The position numbers were made by a program, and so were the translations under genes. Of a DNA stretch of 64,000 nucleotides, positions 60,593-64,000 are shown piece by piece (the first letter of the stretch is position 1; every line of letters begins with the position of its first letter). The DNA is taken from contig NC_135549.1 in the NCBI RefSeq assembly GCF_964340395.1, positions 20,855,342 to 20,919,341 on the forward strand, read 5' to 3'. Source of the DNA: Glandiceps talaboti. Its lineage: Eukaryota; Hemichordata; Enteropneusta; Spengelidae. The notes beneath the pieces are model-generated. The model was not told where the DNA came from. It saw only the letters and a program-made list of their open reading frames with translations, and did no database searches.

Positions 60593-61875
60593 ATAGGGAT
60601 GTATTTAAAGTGACATGAATACGATGCGATGGTTTATTCTTTGCTAGATGTCGAGTAACTAAACTATCTAGCCAACAAACTTCTAACGATTGTATCTTGA
60701 CAGAAATAATTATATCACAGCACAGCGTTCATAGAGGTCCTATTATTCCCAACAATTACACAACTGAATAAAAAAAAACATCGCCAAAACTTTCGACCGA
60801 ATTCAGTTGTCAGTGTATACTTTCACTCCAGCCTGTCCCAGTGTCTTTGCACGCTATGACGTAAAACGTGAAGATATATCGATAGAGGGCACACTTTCTA
60901 ATTTCATATACTAGTTTCTCGTGACCTATTTCCTTAGTTGTGTGTTGAGGTATCAACCCCGTGGATAATAAAGATATCCTACCAATTAGGAAAATTAGTT
61001 TTGCTTGAAAGTCTTTAGGACTACATATTCATATAAATAGACCAACATTATCACCGTGAGGGAATGAAAATATAAGGAAGTGATTTTAGTTTTTACATTT
61101 AAATATCTTACTGGTAAATAATACTAATTGTGTTGCGTTATTTCCTTATGTTGACATGAGACATTCACTTTACCGGACAGGACTTGAAGTTACTTGAACT
61201 TGAAGTTGCCAGATAAACTACTGGGGATTCGTAGCAAGTCAACACACGTCATAACCTCATAAAGGACAAATGACACATCCGGTCCATGATTAGTTTCATT
61301 GGCTATTTATTAAATCAAGAATTTCATAGTCGTCACATCAAACAGGTCTTCTATAGTAGACCAATGTTCGAAGAAACATATCCATTTTGAAAAAAATACA
61401 GATTGTCCCTTGAAGACTTACAGAATTATGTGACGAAAAATTGGTGTTATAAATTTGAAATTGATGTTCTAATAAGATTGAAAAGCTATCTGGGGATAAT
61501 TTTGAAATCTAGCGGAATGCTCTCGCTATAAAAAAGAGCACACACCAATTGGTAATCTTCCTCAGTAGTCTTATTGCTATCAAAGGAATTTTGTTTATAT
61601 AATTTACAAACATGTAAATAAAAAAAATATTTCGTCTAATATCAGTGACGATAAATTGCGGGGAAAAAATACTGATGAGAAATAAGCCAAAATGGTTATC
61701 GTTAAATAACGATAAATAAAGTCAATTGAGGAGGTGTGAGCAAACTGTTCTTAGCTGTGATATTAAAGTCGAAGAAATGTGAAAAAGATTACTGAATCAT
61801 CATTTTATACGATTACTGAAAAAACAACGGTTATATATGAAATCTTAGTTATGTCGTTATTTCTGAGACTAGCCT

Positions 61876-62085
61876 CAACAATGACTAGTTCATTGAATGA
61901 AAAGTGAGTGTAAATGTAATATATGCCACAACAATGACTAGTTCATTGAATGAAAAGTAAGCTTAAATGTAATATATGCTACAACAATGACTAGTTCATT
62001 GAATGAAAAGTAAGCTTAAATGTAATATATGCTACAACAATGACTAGTTCATTGAATGAAAAGTAAGTGTAAATGCAATAATCTA
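61876..62085. repeat. Tandem repeat, 53-bp unit, four copies
   Basis: CAACAATGACTAGTTCATTG starts at 61876, 61929, 61982 and 62035, exactly 53 bp apart. The middle copies are almost identical, so the array is young. Confidence 0.93.
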
Positions 62086-62809
62086 CAACTTCCCTAGGCC
62101 CTCTGATTGAATGAGTTTCGGCAACAAATCTTGATCAGTTGCAGCCTGAAAAATATCCAAATATATTCATTAATTGTAATTTATGTTAACGATGATATTA
62201 CAATTCTTATTTCATGTTTTAAATCGTGTGAAATTATAATTATTATTAATTACTATAGATTTTTTTTCTTATAGCTTTTGCGGTATACTAATATCATTTT
62301 AGTGAACTTTTCGCCATTATTGCATAAATTCGGAATTTAATGTTTGATTTTATAAAACTGAAACACATAACATAATTCTAGAACTAAATCTTGCAACGAC
62401 ACTTATATCTGATACTGAAAAGACACACATCATCCTAATATAACTATACTCCATTTCCCAAATGTAATTGTCTGATGAGTTCAGACCACTTTGACAAAGC
62501 ATGTGGTGATCAATATCGATAACAACTGACATCTATATTGTGTACTTTCAAGACATGGTACGTAATTTTTTTTACAAAGGCTAAGATTGTAATGAGCTGG
62601 CCGGACTATATACAAATGTAAGAACCCTGGTAACAGCAGTAATGGGTAGATTAATGTTCAACATGATTACTGACAAACTAATGGTTTAGCACCGTCAATC
62701 ATTTCCATTATGTGTCGCATATATCTTTGAATTTAGAGTTAAAAAAAAACTTTACAATTTTTCGGAATAATTTTGTTTTACCAACCTCCAGCAATGCCAA
62801 GACGGTAGA

Positions 62810-62924
62810 TTACTCGTTAGTGTCGTCAACATCTCTACCTGTCCGTTTCGGTGTACAACCAGCTTGTTGCATCATTAAATTACACGTGACCTGGCAACTG
62901 CATCCCCTCTTTACTCTTTGAACT
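62810..62924 (-). CDS. Secreted precursor, coding exon 2 (module 2 and stop)
   Basis: Acceptor TCTTTATTGCAG ends at 62925; the phase left by exon 1 is completed to Thr and leads through VQRVKR to GCSCQVTCNLMMQQAGC and a tail ending DVDDTNE before TAA at 62810-62812. Using the alternative AG two bases on would hit a stop after 14 codons and lose the cysteine pattern, which supports the chosen site. Confidence 0.72.
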
Positions 62925-63563
62925 CTGCAATAAAGATAATGCATTGATTAGAATTAATTTCATACATGTAGGTATGTTTTATAATATGATGGAAATGACT
63001 TGAAATTGAGCTATTCCTGACAACTACAGCGGCAATAAAAATGATAGTGTTGCCTGGTGTACGTACCTATGTGTACATAGGTTCTAATATGTGCTCGAGT
63101 TACTAAAACAGAAAATGGGCCGGAGTCAACGGCAGTGCTAAATGCTTTGTGCAAGCTTACTAAAGTATTTTTTTTGACCTATTACCATGTACAAAGTATA
63201 TTTTACGAGGAAAATGCCTGTTTATTATGGGCGTTAGCGTTGTTAATGGCGATGACGTATAACGTACACGAAATGTGAGACCTTTTAGCGTTTAGTTGAT
63301 ACGATTTATTTCCGAATAGATTACACTTTTGTAAAGACTCACGTGTCGACCTGTTGCAATTGAATTTCATTTTCGCCCTCTGGTTCATCAAGGTGAACTT
63401 CAACACTTCGACCTTTGCGGTTTGGCATTTCGCAACCCGCTGCGGCAAAAAACGAACTGCATGAACAACTGCATGAACGTCTACGACGTCCCCACCATGC
63501 ATCGACTTCACAGATTGACACAATGGACACCAACAGCACTAAGCACAAGGTAAACTTCATCAT
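62810..63563 (-). CDS. Secreted cysteine-rich two-module precursor (111 aa, two coding exons), family unknown
   Basis: Joining 63563-63343 and 62924-62810 on the minus strand gives one frame from ATG to TAA. Residues 1-22 are a textbook signal peptide (MMKFTLCLVLLVSIV..., cleavage likely after VDA). The mature part starts WWGRRRR. Module 1 has Cys 31, 33, 35 and 44; module 2 has Cys 82, 84, 88 and 97. Both follow a multibasic site (RRRR at 26-29; RVKR at 77-80, a good furin site), both begin with C-S-C, both have exactly eight residues before the last Cys, and both end AGC then a Pro, basic residues and GR. An acidic spacer (residues 55-66, EVHLDEPEGENE) separates them. This layout is usual for secreted bioactive or antimicrobial peptide precursors. 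I do not recognise the family; function is not claimed. Confidence 0.75.
63343..63563 (-). CDS. Secreted precursor, coding exon 1 (signal peptide, module 1, acidic spacer)
   Basis: ATG at 63561-63563 (a second in-frame ATG follows directly). Encodes 73 codons plus two bases. The donor GTGAGT starts at 63342. If unspliced the frame would stop at once with TGA, giving a 74-residue protein with only module 1. Confidence 0.75.
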
Positions 63564-63776
63564 TCAAGTTTATCTAAGATTTAAGAAAATTAATGATAAT
63601 ATAGTGAATACAATTTACACGTGTCACAGAGATCGAAATATAATCGATCATAGAATTGAAGAAGTTATTCTCTTAGACTAGTTGCCGGTATAATTTATTT
63701 ATGAATAGTAACAATAACATTGTCCTCCGTAATCTCACCAGTAATTTACTAGTGTTATTTGTAATATACCACTTAC

Positions 63777-63860
63777 CACAAATACTTGTGGAAAAAAACA
63801 TTCACTTCTCGATGAGGCGGATGGGAAGGGGAAGGCAATATGCATCGATGTATAAGTGTA
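63777..63860 (-). other. Possible non-coding first exon of the secreted precursor gene
   Basis: On the minus strand a perfect GTAAGT donor starts at 63776, and an acceptor TTCTTAAATCTTAG ends at 63574, only 10 nt before the start codon. A 203-bp intron in the 5' leader is therefore plausible. The exon's right end is not fixed. Confidence 0.4.
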
Positions 63861-64000
63861 TGTGAGCACGTGACTAGAGTTGTAAGACGAGAACAAAGTA
63901 ATCTTACATTCTGAGTCCAAATGAGTCAAGAAAAATCAGTACTAGAGCAACAAATATTATTACTTGCTGAAATAGTTATACCTTCTGCCTATAATCTAAC

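Noticed and set aside
60885-60930. Third copy of the CAGTGTGCCCTCTA element
   Set aside because: Only TAGAGGGCACACT is shared, without the second terminus or interior; too little to call.
62810-63563. Endothelin-like peptide, because of C-S-C after a dibasic site
   Set aside because: Endothelin cysteines are at positions 1, 3, 11 and 15; module 2 here has 1, 3, 7 and 16 and lacks the aromatic C-terminal tail. The likeness is limited to C-S-C.

Overview
The window is a stretch of intron-rich, AT-rich animal genome. The evidence is spliced genes with GT-AG introns, long introns packed with microsatellites, small palindromic DNA transposons, and remnants of several non-LTR retrotransposons. The 8-bp palindrome TACATGTA is strikingly common. 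Together these suggest a marine invertebrate, most likely a lophotrochozoan or an invertebrate deuterostome, but the sequence alone does not fix the phylum. Nothing looks bacterial and there is no CRISPR array.

Layout. (1) 1-20.6 kb: a minus-strand transcription unit. One exon near 2.6-2.77 kb encodes the N-terminus (MGSGASK..., a probable myristoylated and very basic start) of an unidentified protein that continues past the left edge. A plausible non-coding first exon with a YY1-like ATGGCGG site and a 14-codon upstream ORF lies at about 20.5 kb. The interval between them is intronic or intergenic repeat-rich DNA. (2) 20.8-28.7 kb: no gene recognised. It holds a LINE 3' end at 21.1-21.8 kb, a 536-bp GTAT microsatellite, another LINE reverse-transcriptase remnant at 25.4-26.2 kb, and several microsatellites. 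(3) 28.76-56.37 kb: a well-supported plus-strand gene for MFSD5, the molybdate-anion transporter of the major facilitator superfamily. Ten shared coding exons are followed by at least two alternative terminal exons (52.3 and 56.2 kb), which would give proteins of 469 and 468 residues with different cytoplasmic tails. (4) 56.4-62.8 kb: no gene recognised, only repeats. (5) 62.8-63.8 kb: a small minus-strand gene for a secreted, cysteine-rich, dibasic-processed precursor of 111 residues, built of two related four-cysteine modules, one per exon. I do not recognise its family and regard it as the most novel item here.

The repeat content is unusually readable. There is a TTAA-flanked palindromic MITE family with about seven copies, a second MITE family nested inside one of those copies, several TA-flanked inverted-repeat elements, and a 1.5-kb inverted-repeat-bounded element whose interior is two successive tandem arrays, the second with alternating 114-bp A/B units. 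A (TGAT)5 tract framed by a perfect 12-bp duplication may be the smallest trace of a truncated retroposon.

How the genes relate: the MFSD5 gene and the left-hand minus-strand unit are divergently oriented and about 8 kb apart. The secreted-peptide gene points towards MFSD5 from the right. No functional link between the three is evident.
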